Assembly: GCF_014595995.2 (NCBI RefSeq)
Contig: NZ_CP063989.1
Span: 186,001-250,000, forward strand
Source: Actinomyces respiraculi
Lineage (GTDB): Bacteria > Actinomycetota > Actinomycetes > Actinomycetales > Actinomycetaceae
Length of the DNA: 64,000 bases
Direction: 5' to 3'
In this document: piece by piece, positions 42,919 to 51,919 of the stretch
Layout of the letters: every line of letters begins with the position of its first letter
Position numbering within the stretch: position 1 is the stretch's first letter
Translations under genes and position numbers: made by a program
The notes under the pieces: generated by a model
What the model was told of the DNA's origin: nothing
Databases searched by the model: none
The model's input: only the letters and a program-made list of their open reading frames with translations

Positions 42919-44424
42919 ATGGCCGACGCCGCCGCAGGACGCACCCCCGAGACCCTCGCCCCCGTGGGCGAGCGCACCTACCTCGCTGACGAGATCTTCT
43001 TCTCCACCACGGACGCGCGGGGCCGCATCCGCCGAGCGAACTCCACCTTCATGCGGCTGTCCGGTTACCCGCGTGGTGGCCTCGTCGGCCGCCCGCACAA
43101 CGTCGTGCGCCACGAGGACATGCCCGCGGGCGTCTTCCGTGCGATCTGGGACGGCCTCGAACAGGGCATGGCCGTCTCCGCCTACATCACCAATAAGGCC
43201 GCCGACGGCGCCACCTACCGGGTCTTCGGCACCATCGTCCCCTCCGGAGACGGGTACCTGTCCGTGCGCACCCTGCCGATGCTCACTGAGTTGCGCGACC
43301 GGGTTGAGGAGGTCTACGCGCGGGTGCGCGCCGTCGAGGCCGCCTCCGCCGAGGCCGGGTCAACGGCCCGCGAGGTCGCCGCCGCAGGATACGCCGCGCT
43401 CCTGACCGAGCTGCGGGCGATGGGCTACCGCGACACCGTCGACTTCACCCGCCAGACCTTGGCCGCGGAGGTCTCCGCCCTCGTGGCTGCCGGCGTCGAC
43501 ATTCCCGAGCGTCCGGAGGCCGAGGGGCCGGTGGCCGAGATCTTGGCCGGCATGAACAGCGTCGAGGTCTCCACCGGTGGGCTCGTCGCCCTGCTGGACG
43601 AGTGTGCGCGCCTCGTGGACCTGCTGGGGCGTCGCGTGGCCGACATTGGTGTTCTCGGCGCCCGCCTGGGTGGGCTGCGTGAGGCCCTGCGTGCCGCCGC
43701 CGACGACGACGTCCTGCGGGCGCGCTACGAGGAGGTGGACGGCCTTCTGCTCGAGGCGGCTGAGGAGCTGCACCCGCTCGCGGGCCAGGTGGAGGAGCTG
43801 CGAGCAGACACGGACTCCGTGCGCTTCACCATTGCCCTGCTGCGCCTGCACAACCTCGCGGCGGGCTTTTTCGCCAACCAGGTGCTTGGCGGGGATGACG
43901 TCCTGGAGGACAACGACGCCGTCGGCTCCCTGCGCGAGCTCGTGACCGCGCTCAGTGATGGATCCGTGTCCCTGTCGCAGCGTCTGGCCCTGTTCCGGGC
44001 ACGTGCAGCGCTCGTTGCCGGTGACCTTGAGCTTGTCGCCCAGACCCTGACCGACACCGAGGCCCCTCTGTCCGAGCTCGTGGCGGGCCTGGGACCGGAC
44101 GAGGGCCACGCCGCCCCGCCCGTCCTCACCGGCAACGATGCCCCGCAGCACGAGGGCTCTGCCCAGGACCCGAGGCTCGCCGCGGCTGCCGGTGCGGTCG
44201 GCTTCGCGGGCGGTCCGGCGGCGCCCGCCGCGGCGCTGCAGGCCGTGGCCGGGATGACGCCGTCGGCGCGTGCCCGCGTACTTGGAGCGGGGGGCTTCCC
44301 CGAGGCCCGTGCCCTGGCGGAGGCGGCGGTGGCTGTGCGCGACCTCGAGGTTCCGGACGAGTCCGAGGCCATTGCGAAGGCCCTCGTCGGCGTGCGTGGG
44401 ACGCTGGCCTCCCTGCGCCGCTGA
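42919..44424 (+). CDS. Aer-type PAS protein with a helical output domain
   Basis: Soluble protein of 501 residues. Residues 20-120 form a PAS domain like that of the aerotaxis receptor Aer: FFSTTDARGRIRRANSTF then GRPHNVVRHEDMPAGVFRAIWD, a motif linked to FAD binding in Aer. From 130 to 390 the sequence is almost wholly helical, and the tail is Ala/Pro-rich. There are no membrane helices, HAMP or methyl-accepting signature, and no kinase or GGDEF domain. Such proteins occur in non-motile actinobacteria, so it may be a redox sensor working by protein contact. AAGGAAGG precedes the ATG. Confidence 0.85.
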   Translation: MADAAAGRTPETLAPVGERTYLADEIFFSTTDARGRIRRANSTFMRLSGYPRGGLVGRPHNVVRHEDMPAGVFRAIWDGLEQGMAVSAYITNKAADGATYRVFGTIVPSGDGYLSVRTLPMLTELRDRVEEVYARVRAVEAASAEAGSTAREVAAAGYAALLTELRAMGYRDTVDFTRQTLAAEVSALVAAGVDIPERPEAEGPVAEILAGMNSVEVSTGGLVALLDECARLVDLLGRRVADIGVLGARLGGLREALRAAADDDVLRARYEEVDGLLLEAAEELHPLAGQVEELRADTDSVRFTIALLRLHNLAAGFFANQVLGGDDVLEDNDAVGSLRELVTALSDGSVSLSQRLALFRARAALVAGDLELVAQTLTDTEAPLSELVAGLGPDEGHAAPPVLTGNDAPQHEGSAQDPRLAAAAGAVGFAGGPAAPAAALQAVAGMTPSARARVLGAGGFPEARALAEAAVAVRDLEVPDESEAIAKALVGVRGTLASLRR

Positions 44425-44438
44425 GGCCCCGCTGCGCC

Positions 44439-45644
44439 TCAGTCGCGCACGAGGTCGACCAGCACTTCGGTGTGGTCGGTGTGCGGGAACATGTCGAAGA
44501 CCTGCGCCCGGCGCACCCGCAGCGGTGCCATGAGCGATAGGTCCCTGGCCAGGCTCTCGGGGTGGCAGGAGGAGTAGAGCACTCGACGTATCCCGGAGGC
44601 TGCGATCCGGCCCGCCAGGTCCGCGCCGATGCCCCGCCGGGGAGGGTTGACCACCAGAAGGTCCGGCACGCCGCCCAGGGCCTGGGCCCCGGCCGGGTCG
44701 AGGACCCGCGCGTCCCCGGCCTCGAAGGACACGTCCTGCTCGCTCAGACCCATGAGCGCGGCGGCGGCCCTGGCTCCCTCGATGGCCGGGGCGGAGATCT
44801 CGACACCGTGGACCCGTCGGCCGGCAGCGGCCAGGGCGAGGGCGAAGCCGCCCACCCCGCAGAACAGGTCCCACACGCGCACCGGCTCGCCCGCCCGGAT
44901 GGGGGTGACGTCCCCGGCCCAGGCGGAGGCGGTGGCGTACAGGTGCTCGGCCACCGCCGTGTTCGTCTGGAAGAAGGAGCGCGTGGGCAGCAGCAGTGGC
45001 AGCTCGCGGCCGGGCCCGTCGGCGTCGGGCAGGTGCAGGCGCATGAGCACGTGGTCCGCACCCGGCTCCTGGGTGAGCAGGACCTCCTCCTTGCCCTCGA
45101 TGACGGCCTGGTGCACCGGCTGGATGTTGGCGCTCATGACGGCCAGCGTCTCCAGCTCTCGCCGCAGCCGCGGCAGGTCGGCGCACAGTGCGGGCAGGTG
45201 ACGGTGCGAGCGCAGCACCCAGCGGACCATGAGGTCGCCGTCGGGCGAGGCGGTGACGAGCAGGTGCTTGAGCTCGCCGCGACGGCCGGCGACGTCGTAG
45301 GGCTCCAGCCCAAGGCGTGTGATCGTCCGGGCCAGGACCGGCAGGGCCCGCTCGATCTCCTCCACGTGCAGCGGGCAGTCGCGCAGGTCGGTGCCCACGC
45401 CGTCGGGACCGAGGATCCCGAGGACCGGGTGGGTGCTCGTGCCGGAGACGGCCATCTTCGCCTTGTTGCGAAAGCGCATGGGGGCGCTGGGCACCGGGGT
45501 CAGCCAGGCGTCGTCGGGCACTGCGGTAAGGGTGGCGGCGACGCGCGCCTGCTTGGCGGCCAGCTGCTCGGCCACCGGCGAGTCTTGGTGGGGGCAGGAG
45601 CGGCAGGCTCCGCTCACGTGGAGTGGACAGAAGGCGGCGGTCAC
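44439..45644 (-). CDS. rlmC: 23S rRNA (uracil-C5) methyltransferase, RlmC-type
   Basis: SAM-dependent methyltransferase of 401 residues. Four Cys for a 4Fe-4S cluster are Cys6, Cys14, Cys17 and Cys90; the spacing 8, 3, 73 equals that of E. coli RlmC as recalled (3, 11, 14, 87). The SAM site is WDLFCGVGGFALALA, the substrate loop is VNPPRRGIG, the catalytic Cys360 is in YSSCHPESLARDL and the base is Glu393 in HTDHTEVLVDL. It starts with GTG at 45644. There is no TRAM domain, also as in RlmC. Its target is probably U747 of 23S rRNA or the local equivalent. Confidence 0.93.
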   Translation of the reverse strand: MTAAFCPLHVSGACRSCPHQDSPVAEQLAAKQARVAATLTAVPDDAWLTPVPSAPMRFRNKAKMAVSGTSTHPVLGILGPDGVGTDLRDCPLHVEEIERALPVLARTITRLGLEPYDVAGRRGELKHLLVTASPDGDLMVRWVLRSHRHLPALCADLPRLRRELETLAVMSANIQPVHQAVIEGKEEVLLTQEPGADHVLMRLHLPDADGPGRELPLLLPTRSFFQTNTAVAEHLYATASAWAGDVTPIRAGEPVRVWDLFCGVGGFALALAAAGRRVHGVEISAPAIEGARAAAALMGLSEQDVSFEAGDARVLDPAGAQALGGVPDLLVVNPPRRGIGADLAGRIAASGIRRVLYSSCHPESLARDLSLMAPLRVRRAQVFDMFPHTDHTEVLVDLVRD

Positions 45645-46006
45645 GGGCCCATTGTCGGTGATACCGGGCCGCCCCTTGCGAGGTGGGGGGATGTCTGCGT
45701 GACGCGCGTGGCATGACGAGGCCCTCGGACCCGGTTTCCCGGGCCCGAGGGCCTTCGTCATTGAGGGGCTCACCGACCGGGTTCCCAGTCCGGCGGGAGC
45801 GGCCCTCCCTCGCAGGAACGGTCCAGCGGGGCTCCCTAGGACCCTGCCGGACCTCGGTTGGAATCGGTCATCGGGTTCCCCAACCCTCTCGGTTCTTTCC
45901 GTCCTGCGGTAAAACATAGATAACCGGACGGACCTGGGCATTGCCCCAGAGAAAACCTGGGAAATATATGGGAACGCTGAGCACGATGGGGAGGCGTCCG
46001 CTTCGG
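45645..46006. other. structured intergenic region
   Basis: There is no gene in these 360 bases. From 45719 to about 45990 the sequence holds several nested inverted repeats: a strong hairpin (given separately), GTCCGGC with GCCGGAC, ACCGA with TCGGT outside that, and GGTTGG with CCAACC. An AT-richer spot at 45908-45920 (GTAAAACATAGAT) could hold a promoter on either strand. It may code a structured RNA; I match it to no known family. Confidence 0.5.
45719..45754. terminator. strong hairpin, terminator-like
   Basis: AGGCCCTCGG (45719-45728) pairs with CCGAGGGCCT (45745-45754); after one mismatch CCCGG pairs with CCGGG around TTTC. It could end transcription from the minus-strand gene at 46007 or form the 3' end of the structured region beside it. 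Confidence 0.7.
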
Positions 46007-46471
46007 TCACGAGATGAGGCCGACGACTCCCCACACGACGGAGACGGTCCCGCCGAGGATGGCCAGCAGGCCCACCCACTGCAGGGGGATGAAGAACAGC
46101 GAGTGGTTGTTGCGCAGCGTCTTGCGCACGCCCTGTTCCTGCGAGGCGACGACCTGCTCGACCTGCGAACGGGCCTCCAGCTCGCTGGTCGGTGCGGCAG
46201 CACCCGGCTGGACCTGGAAGGTCCCGGCGTGAACACGCTGCCACAGCTCGGCGCGCATGGCAGTGAGGTGCTCCTGCGTCTTCGCCTCCGGTCGCTGGAG
46301 ATTGAGCCACCAGCCCAGAGCGCCGCAAGCGGCGCCGCCAGTAAGGAGGCCCAGGCCCCCCGCGATGTTGTCCATCGGGCCGCTGTGGTTCCCCAGGAGG
46401 GCCATGAAGAGAGCGACGAAGCCGACAATGATGACGACGCCGAGGATGCCGAAGCCACGCCAGATGATCAT
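46007..46471 (-). CDS. hypothetical membrane protein
   Basis: Protein of 154 residues with two N-terminal helices (8-28 and about 36-57), a charged middle of some 60 residues (LQRPEAKTQEHLTAMRAELW, then EQVVASQEQGVRKTLRNNH) and one C-terminal helix (IPLQWVGLLAILGGTVSVVW). No family recognised. Its start at 46471 is 119 bases from the divergent cysS gene. Confidence 0.75.
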   Translation of the reverse strand: MIIWRGFGILGVVIIVGFVALFMALLGNHSGPMDNIAGGLGLLTGGAACGALGWWLNLQRPEAKTQEHLTAMRAELWQRVHAGTFQVQPGAAAPTSELEARSQVEQVVASQEQGVRKTLRNNHSLFFIPLQWVGLLAILGGTVSVVWGVVGLIS

Positions 46472-46590
46472 GGGCGCAGCCTAACCGCAGGGCTTCGGGC
46501 GCGGAGGGGCAGCGCTATCCATGGGTGGGTGACGGATTCCTCCGGGCCGCACGGGATCACCCCAGTAGCCTGGGCCCGTAGTCTGGGCCT

Positions 46591-48093
46591 GTGACTGACA
46601 CTGCCGCTCCCGCGCCTTCCCTGCGCCTGTACGACTCGGCCGCTCGCGCCGTCGTACCCCTGGCGCCCACCGTCACCCCTGGGCAGGTCGCGATCTACCT
46701 GTGTGGTGCCACCGTCCAGGGATCGCCCCACATCGGTCACATGCGCTCGGGCATCGCCTTCGACGTCCTGCGCCGCTGGCTCGAGCGTCAGGGCCAGCGC
46801 GTCCTCATGGTCCGCAACGTCACCGACATCGACGACAAGATCCTCGCCAAGTCCGCCGCAGCTGAGCCTCCGGTCGAGTGGTGGGCCTGGGCCCAGCGCT
46901 TCGAGCGCGAGTTCGACGCCGCCTACCGCGCCCTCGGCGTCGCCGCCCCCACCTACGAGCCTCGCGCCACCGGCACCATCCCCGAGCAGGTTGACCTTGT
47001 CCAGCGTCTGCTCGACGCCGGTCACGCCTACGTCGGCGAGGCCGGCAACGTCTACTTCGACGTCCGCTCCCTGCCGGACTACGGGACGCTGACCAACCAG
47101 CGCCTGGAGGACCTGGCCACCACCGAGGACGAGTCCCAGATCGACGTGGAGGTTGAGGCCGACAAGCGCGACCCGCGCGACTTCGCCCTGTGGAAGAGCG
47201 CCAAGCCCTCCGAGCCGGCCGACGCCGCCTGGGACGCCCCCTGGGGGCGGGGCCGACCGGGCTGGCACCTGGAGTGCTCCGCCATGAGCCGACGCTTCCT
47301 CGGCGAGGAGTTCGACATCCACGGCGGCGGCATCGACCTGCGCTTCCCGCACCACGAGAACGAGCAGGCGCAGTCCCACGGCGCCGGCTGGGGCTTCGCC
47401 CGCCACTGGGTCCACAACGCCTGGGTGACGGTCAAGGGCGAGAAGATGAGCAAGTCGCTGGGCAACTCCCTCGTGGTGGCTGAGCTGCTCAAGCGCTACG
47501 ACCCCGCCGTCCTGCGCCTGGCCCTGGGCACCGTCCACCACCGCTCCACGGTCGAGTTCTCCGAGGAGGGCCTGGCGGAGGCCGCCGCCCTGTGGGAGCG
47601 CCTGAGTGGAGCGCTCCTGCGGGCGATGGAGGTGGCGGGGGCCGACGCCGTCGACCTCCCGTCCCAGCGGCTGCGCGACCGGCTCCTGCCCGAGGACTTC
47701 AGCGCCGCCATGGACGAGGACCTCAACCTGGCCGGTGCCATGGCCGTCGTCCACGCTGCCCTCAAGACCCTCAACACCGCCCTGTCCAGCCCGCAGCCCG
47801 ACGCCGCTGGTGTCGCCGCCACCGCCCTGGACCTCAGAGCCCAGCTTGACGTTCTTGGCCTCGACCCGCTCGCGGCGCCCTGGCGTGAGCGCGTTCTGGG
47901 CGCGGGGTCCGCCGGTGGGCAGGACGCCGCCATGCAGGCCCTCGACCACCTCGTCACCGCCGTCGTCCAGGAGCGCGCCGAGGCCCGCGCGGTCAAGGAC
48001 TGGGCCCGGGCCGACGCCCTGCGCGACCGGCTCGCGCAGGCCGGCGTCGTCGTCGAGGACTCGCCCACCGGGGCGCGCTGGCACCTGGCCTGA
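46591..48093 (+). CDS. cysS: cysteinyl-tRNA synthetase
   Basis: Class I synthetase of 500 residues charging tRNA-Cys. It has the zinc Cys in [14 protein letters not shown] with the HIGH motif, then [17 protein letters not shown] with zinc Cys, [13 protein letters not shown] and the KMSKS loop ([10 protein letters not shown]). The start is GTG at 46591. The related MshC of mycothiol synthesis lacks the C-terminal anticodon part; this protein has it (470 residues or more), so CysS is the right call. Confidence 0.97.
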   Translation: MTDTAAPAPSLRLYDSAARAVVPLAPTVTPGQVAIYLCGATVQGSPHIGHMRSGIAFDVLRRWLERQGQRVLMVRNVTDIDDKILAKSAAAEPPVEWWAWAQRFEREFDAAYRALGVAAPTYEPRATGTIPEQVDLVQRLLDAGHAYVGEAGNVYFDVRSLPDYGTLTNQRLEDLATTEDESQIDVEVEADKRDPRDFALWKSAKPSEPADAAWDAPWGRGRPGWHLECSAMSRRFLGEEFDIHGGGIDLRFPHHENEQAQSHGAGWGFARHWVHNAWVTVKGEKMSKSLGNSLVVAELLKRYDPAVLRLALGTVHHRSTVEFSEEGLAEAAALWERLSGALLRAMEVAGADAVDLPSQRLRDRLLPEDFSAAMDEDLNLAGAMAVVHAALKTLNTALSSPQPDAAGVAATALDLRAQLDVLGLDPLAAPWRERVLGAGSAGGQDAAMQALDHLVTAVVQERAEARAVKDWARADALRDRLAQAGVVVEDSPTGARWHLA

Positions 48094-48185
48094 CCGGCAC
48101 AGGAGGCGCAGGAAGCACGGGAGCGCAGAAAGGCACCGTGCAGGACCCCCACGACATGAGCACCGGCCCAGAAAGGACCGAGACA

Positions 48186-49181
48186 ATGGCTGGAAATGAG
48201 CAGTACCCCGGCGCCAGGCGCCGACCCGGAAGCAAGAAGGGTCCGACCAAGGGCTCGGGCGGCAACCGCCGCCGGGGCCTTGAGGGCAAGGGCCCCACCC
48301 CGAAGGCGGAGGACCGCGTCGGCCACCCCAAGGCCCGGGCGAAGGCCCGTGCCCAGGCTCGTGCCGCCCAGCCCACGCGGGCCAAGCAGCTGGAGATGAT
48401 TCGCCGCCGCTTCGAGGTGCCCGACGGCTACGAGATCGTCTGCGGACGCAACGCCGTCGCCGAGGCCGCCCGCTCCGGCGCGCCGATCAGCCGCGTCTTC
48501 ATGGCCGTCTCCGCCGAGTCCGACGACCGTCTTGGCGCCGTCATCCGCCGGGCAACCCTTCTGGGCGCCCCTGTCCTGGAGACGACCAAGCTCGACCTTG
48601 AGGCCCTGACAGAGGGCACCGTCCACCAGGGTGTGGCCATCGAGGTGCCCGCCTACGAGTACGTCACCGCCCTCGACCTGCTTGAGCGCTCGCGCATGCT
48701 CGGGCGCACGCCCCTGCTTGTGGCCCTCGACCAGGTGACGGATCCGCACAACCTCGGGGCGGTCACGCGCTCCGCCGGGGCCTTCGGTGCCGACGGCGTC
48801 ATCATCCCCGAGCGTCGCTCCGTCGGTGTCAACGCCACCGTCTGGAAGGTCTCGGCCGGGGCCGCCGCCCGCGTGCCCGTGGCGCGCGAGACCAACCTCG
48901 TGCGCGCCCTCGAGAAGCTGAAGAAGGAGGGCTGCTTCGTCGTCGGGCTGGACGGCGGCACTGACACCCTCGTCGAGGACCTCACCTTCGCCGACGTGCC
49001 CCTCGTCGTCGTCACCGGCGCCGAGGGGGCGGGCCTGTCGCGCCTCGTGCGTGAGACCTGCGACGCCATCGCCTCGATCCCGATCTCGCGGACCGTCGAG
49101 TCCCTTAACGCCGCCGTCGCCACGGGCATTGCCCTGTATGAGGTGGACCGCCTGCGCCGTCGGCAGGCTGCACAGGCCTGA
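48186..49181 (+). CDS. rlmB: 23S rRNA (guanosine-2'-O) methyltransferase RlmB-like
   Basis: SpoU/TrmH-family enzyme of 331 residues. A very basic, disordered start of about 80 residues (PGSKKGPTKGSGGNRRRG) is typical of actinobacterial members. The L30e-like substrate domain begins at CGRNAVAEAAR. The knotted SAM domain has LDQVTDPHNLGAVTRSA (motif 1), VVTGAEGAGLSRLV (motif 2) and IPISRTVESLNAAVATGI (motif 3). It follows cysS by 92 bases, an order common in actinobacteria. Confidence 0.94.
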   Translation: MAGNEQYPGARRRPGSKKGPTKGSGGNRRRGLEGKGPTPKAEDRVGHPKARAKARAQARAAQPTRAKQLEMIRRRFEVPDGYEIVCGRNAVAEAARSGAPISRVFMAVSAESDDRLGAVIRRATLLGAPVLETTKLDLEALTEGTVHQGVAIEVPAYEYVTALDLLERSRMLGRTPLLVALDQVTDPHNLGAVTRSAGAFGADGVIIPERRSVGVNATVWKVSAGAAARVPVARETNLVRALEKLKKEGCFVVGLDGGTDTLVEDLTFADVPLVVVTGAEGAGLSRLVRETCDAIASIPISRTVESLNAAVATGIALYEVDRLRRRQAAQA

Positions 49182-49286
49182 CCGGGCCGCTGCGAGGGCA
49201 GTGAGTAGGGCCAGAGCCTGCCGCCGCGGGCCGGTTGCTGACAGAATGGCCCCAGTACGCCGCACCTGACTGACAGGAGGCCAGAG

Positions 49287-50528
49287 ATGGCACAGGACGC
49301 TTCCCAACGCTGGAACCGCACGGAGGGCGTGCTCATCGCCCCGGGAACCACCCCGGACGAGGTCGCCGCCTGCCTCAGCGGGCACGACGTCGTCGCCCGC
49401 ATGGAGTGGTACCCCGCGACCTCGCACCTCGTGGGCCTGGTGCTGCTGACCGATGCCGAGGGGCGCGTGGCCGTGACGCCGCCGTCGCGCGGTGGGGTGG
49501 TGCCGGGCACGGGCGTGTCCGAGCTGGCGGAGCAGGTGGCCCGCGAGCTGGGTGCCGACGTCACCATCGGTCCGGCCTCCTTCAACGCGCTTCCCGACGA
49601 CGTCGCCCTGCCCGAGGTGCCTTCGGGGGCGTCGGAGTCCACCCGTACGGTGGTGGTCTCCCCGCTGAGCGCCTACACGGTGCCGCTGCAGGCGACGCTG
49701 CTGGAGCGGTCGCTGACGGTGGTCTCTGTGCCCGGCATTGACCGTCGCATCGTCATGTCCACGGGGGAGGGTCCCGGCCTGGGCGCCTTCGGCTGGGACG
49801 AGGAGTCCCTGCCGGCTCTGGTCCTGACCGCCGGCGACGGCGACATGACGGTGCGGGCGGTGATGACTGACGATATCGAGGACGACGCCGTCTACTCGTG
49901 GGCCATGACCTCGCACTACGTGTGGGGCTCGGTCGCTGAGCCGGGGCCGGCGCTGTGCCGCCTCGTGGAGGAGCTGTTGACGGACTCGACGGACGCCACG
50001 GCCATCGCTGAGGCGGTGCCGGGCGCGGACGTGGAGGCGGCCACGGCTGCGCTGCGCACGGAGGGTGCGGCGGGCATGGCCGCGATGATCGGTGCGTTGG
50101 GGCTGCCCGAGTGGGTGGATGAGGTGCTGACGGGTCGCCTGGCGCCGGCGGAGGTGCCGGGCGCGGTGGTGCACGAGCCGCGTGGCCTGTCCAACGCCGT
50201 GGGCCGCTCGGTGGGGCTCATGCTGCGTGACCCGCAGATCCCGGGCTCGGCTCTGTGGCAGTCCTACATCTACACGGTGACGGAGCGTCCGTGGCTGGTG
50301 CGCGGCCTGGTGGCGCTTGAGGCGGCTCTCGGTGGCACGCTCATCGGCAAGGGCGTGCAGCGGCGCCAGCGCACGGGGCACGTCTCGGCGGGCCTGGCGG
50401 CGGTTGGCGCGATGCTCGTGGTCGACGCGGTGGTGGAGCTGTCGATGGCCTCCTGGGCGCGGCACAAGGAGCTGCGGCGCCGGGCCGACGAGGAGATGGC
50501 CCTGGTCGCCGAGGAACTCGGAGCCTGA
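49287..50528 (+). CDS. hypothetical actinobacterial protein
   Basis: Protein of 413 residues. The first 250 are a soluble acidic region of mixed strands and helices. The last 100 include a hydrophobic stretch (GHVSAGLAAVGAMLVVDAVVELSMASWA), possibly a membrane helix, and a charged tail (RHKELRRRADEEMALVAEEL). No known motif. GGAGG lies before the ATG. It follows rlmB by 105 bases and may be co-transcribed. Its stop codon lies within the 26-bp tandem repeat. Confidence 0.75.
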   Translation: MAQDASQRWNRTEGVLIAPGTTPDEVAACLSGHDVVARMEWYPATSHLVGLVLLTDAEGRVAVTPPSRGGVVPGTGVSELAEQVARELGADVTIGPASFNALPDDVALPEVPSGASESTRTVVVSPLSAYTVPLQATLLERSLTVVSVPGIDRRIVMSTGEGPGLGAFGWDEESLPALVLTAGDGDMTVRAVMTDDIEDDAVYSWAMTSHYVWGSVAEPGPALCRLVEELLTDSTDATAIAEAVPGADVEAATAALRTEGAAGMAAMIGALGLPEWVDEVLTGRLAPAEVPGAVVHEPRGLSNAVGRSVGLMLRDPQIPGSALWQSYIYTVTERPWLVRGLVALEAALGGTLIGKGVQRRQRTGHVSAGLAAVGAMLVVDAVVELSMASWARHKELRRRADEEMALVAEELGA

Positions 50529-50596
50529 GTGCCCTCAGATAGCACGGAGCCTGAGTGCCCTCGGATAGCACAGCGCCTGAGCGCCCTCAGTCGATG
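50521..50596. repeat. 26-bp tandem repeat at the gene end
   Basis: GAGCCTGAGTGCCCTCAGAT then AGCACG (50521-50546) is repeated with two changes at 50547-50572, and again in part (GCGCCTGAGCGCCCTCAG) from 50573. The first copy includes the stop codon TGA of the gene before it. Confidence 0.85.
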
Positions 50597-50685
50597 ACGC
50601 CGCCGTCGGCCCCGGTGACCGAGGTGACCATGGCGCCTGTGGTGGCGGCGCGGTGGATGACGAGGGCGGGCGAGGCCATGGCTCG

Positions 50686-51906
50686 TCAGCTCGGGCGGGC
50701 GGTCAGCAGGCCGGTGGCGAAGGAGGGGGTCACGGGCAGCGTGCCGATGAGCATGGCCTGCAGGGCGTGGTAGATATCCGGCTTGCCGGACCATGTGCCG
50801 CAGGCGGGCTGGTTGGCGGCGTCCAGTTCCTCGCGCCACTGTCCGGGACGCTCGATGAGGTAGGTGCGGGCCCAGTTCCAGAACACGTTGACGTCGAGAT
50901 CGTAGGAGGGGTCCTCGCTCACGCGGCGCAGGGTCTCGGCCGCACCGATGGCCTCGCACAGGACCCAGTACATGCGCTGGTGGACCACGGGGCGCCCCTC
51001 GAAGTCGACGGTGTACACGAAGCCTGGCTCACCGTCGGGCCCCCAGCCTTCCTGGAGCGCACGGCGGTACATGTGCTGCGGGATGACAGTGAGGGAGGCG
51101 GGGGTGTCCATACCCTCGCTCTCGCAGGCCTGGCGCAGTTGGACCATGAGCCGGGACCACTCGAGCCAGTGACCGACCGTCGAGCCGAAGGGCCTGAAGG
51201 CGTCCGCCGGGATGTCCCGATTGTAGTCGAGGAGGGCGGTCCAGGACTCGTCGAAGTGCTCAGGAAGACGGAAACCGTGGCTGGCGAAGGCCTCGGCGAT
51301 GCGGCGCGTGATGCGCGAGGCCCGCCTGAGGTGCAGGGTGTCCCGTGTAGCGCCGTAGGCGGCCAGGAGCGCCTCGACGGTGTGCATATTGGCATTGGCA
51401 CCGCGGTACGGGTCAATCGCGAGGGTGTGACGGTCGCGGGCATCGACGACCATCCCGGCCTCCTCGTCCCACCACAGACGTTCGAAGGTGGTCAGCCCGG
51501 TATCGAGTAGGTCGGCGGCGCGCGGGACGCCCGCCAGCAGCGCGGAGGCGGCGGCGAGGATGACGAAACTGTGGTCGTAGGAGACGAGAGGGCCGTCGGC
51601 GGGCGTGCCGTCGGTCTCGACGCGTGAGAGCCAGGCGTTGCGGTCGGCGCAGTGCAGGGGGCAGTCGAGGAGGGTGGTGACACCGTGGGTGGCAAGAGGC
51701 AGGCAGTCCTCGTCACCGAGCAGGTGCCCGAGCGCGAAGCAGTGGGTCATGCGGCCGGTGATCCACAACTGGGTGCCCTGGGAGGGGTCGACTTCGCCGT
51801 CGTCGTCAAGCCAGCCGAATCCGGCCTCAGTTCGTGATTGCTTGCCGAAGTCGAGCAGGGCGCGTGCCTCGGCGTCGAGGAGCGGCCGGATGGAGTCGGA
51901 GGTCAT
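50686..51906 (-). CDS. AGE-family sugar isomerase, YihS-like
   Basis: Cytoplasmic (alpha/alpha)6-barrel isomerase of 406 residues. From memory of E. coli YihS, many blocks agree: GFGWL, LWITGRM (47-53), PYRGANANMHTVEA, EHFDESWTALLDYN, FGSTVGHWLEWSRLM, GFVYTVDFEGRPVV and WSGKPDIYHALQ. YihS converts sulfoquinovose to sulfofructose and also mannose to fructose. It stands 13 bases after the DeoR gene on the same strand and is divergent from an ABC importer, an aldolase and a kinase, so it probably performs the first catabolic step. Whether the sugar is sulfonated cannot be told from the sequence alone. Confidence 0.85.
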   Translation of the reverse strand: MTSDSIRPLLDAEARALLDFGKQSRTEAGFGWLDDDGEVDPSQGTQLWITGRMTHCFALGHLLGDEDCLPLATHGVTTLLDCPLHCADRNAWLSRVETDGTPADGPLVSYDHSFVILAAASALLAGVPRAADLLDTGLTTFERLWWDEEAGMVVDARDRHTLAIDPYRGANANMHTVEALLAAYGATRDTLHLRRASRITRRIAEAFASHGFRLPEHFDESWTALLDYNRDIPADAFRPFGSTVGHWLEWSRLMVQLRQACESEGMDTPASLTVIPQHMYRRALQEGWGPDGEPGFVYTVDFEGRPVVHQRMYWVLCEAIGAAETLRRVSEDPSYDLDVNVFWNWARTYLIERPGQWREELDAANQPACGTWSGKPDIYHALQAMLIGTLPVTPSFATGLLTARPS

Positions 51907-51919
51907 GGGGTCTCCCGTG

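Noticed and set aside
45719..45990. tmRNA, SRP RNA, RNase P RNA or a known riboswitch
   Set aside because: None of their conserved blocks (for example the tmRNA CCA end, GGAAGGAAGCAGC of SRP RNA or GAGGAAAGTCC of RNase P) is present on either strand.
46591..48093. MshC (mycothiol ligase) instead of CysS
   Set aside because: The 500-residue length includes a full C-terminal anticodon-binding part, and cysS-rlmB order is standard.
50587..50680. 30-codon minus-strand frame starting MASPALVIHRAATTG
   Set aside because: It looks slightly protein-like but has no ribosome site, no family match and no partner; it may be a gene remnant but cannot be supported.
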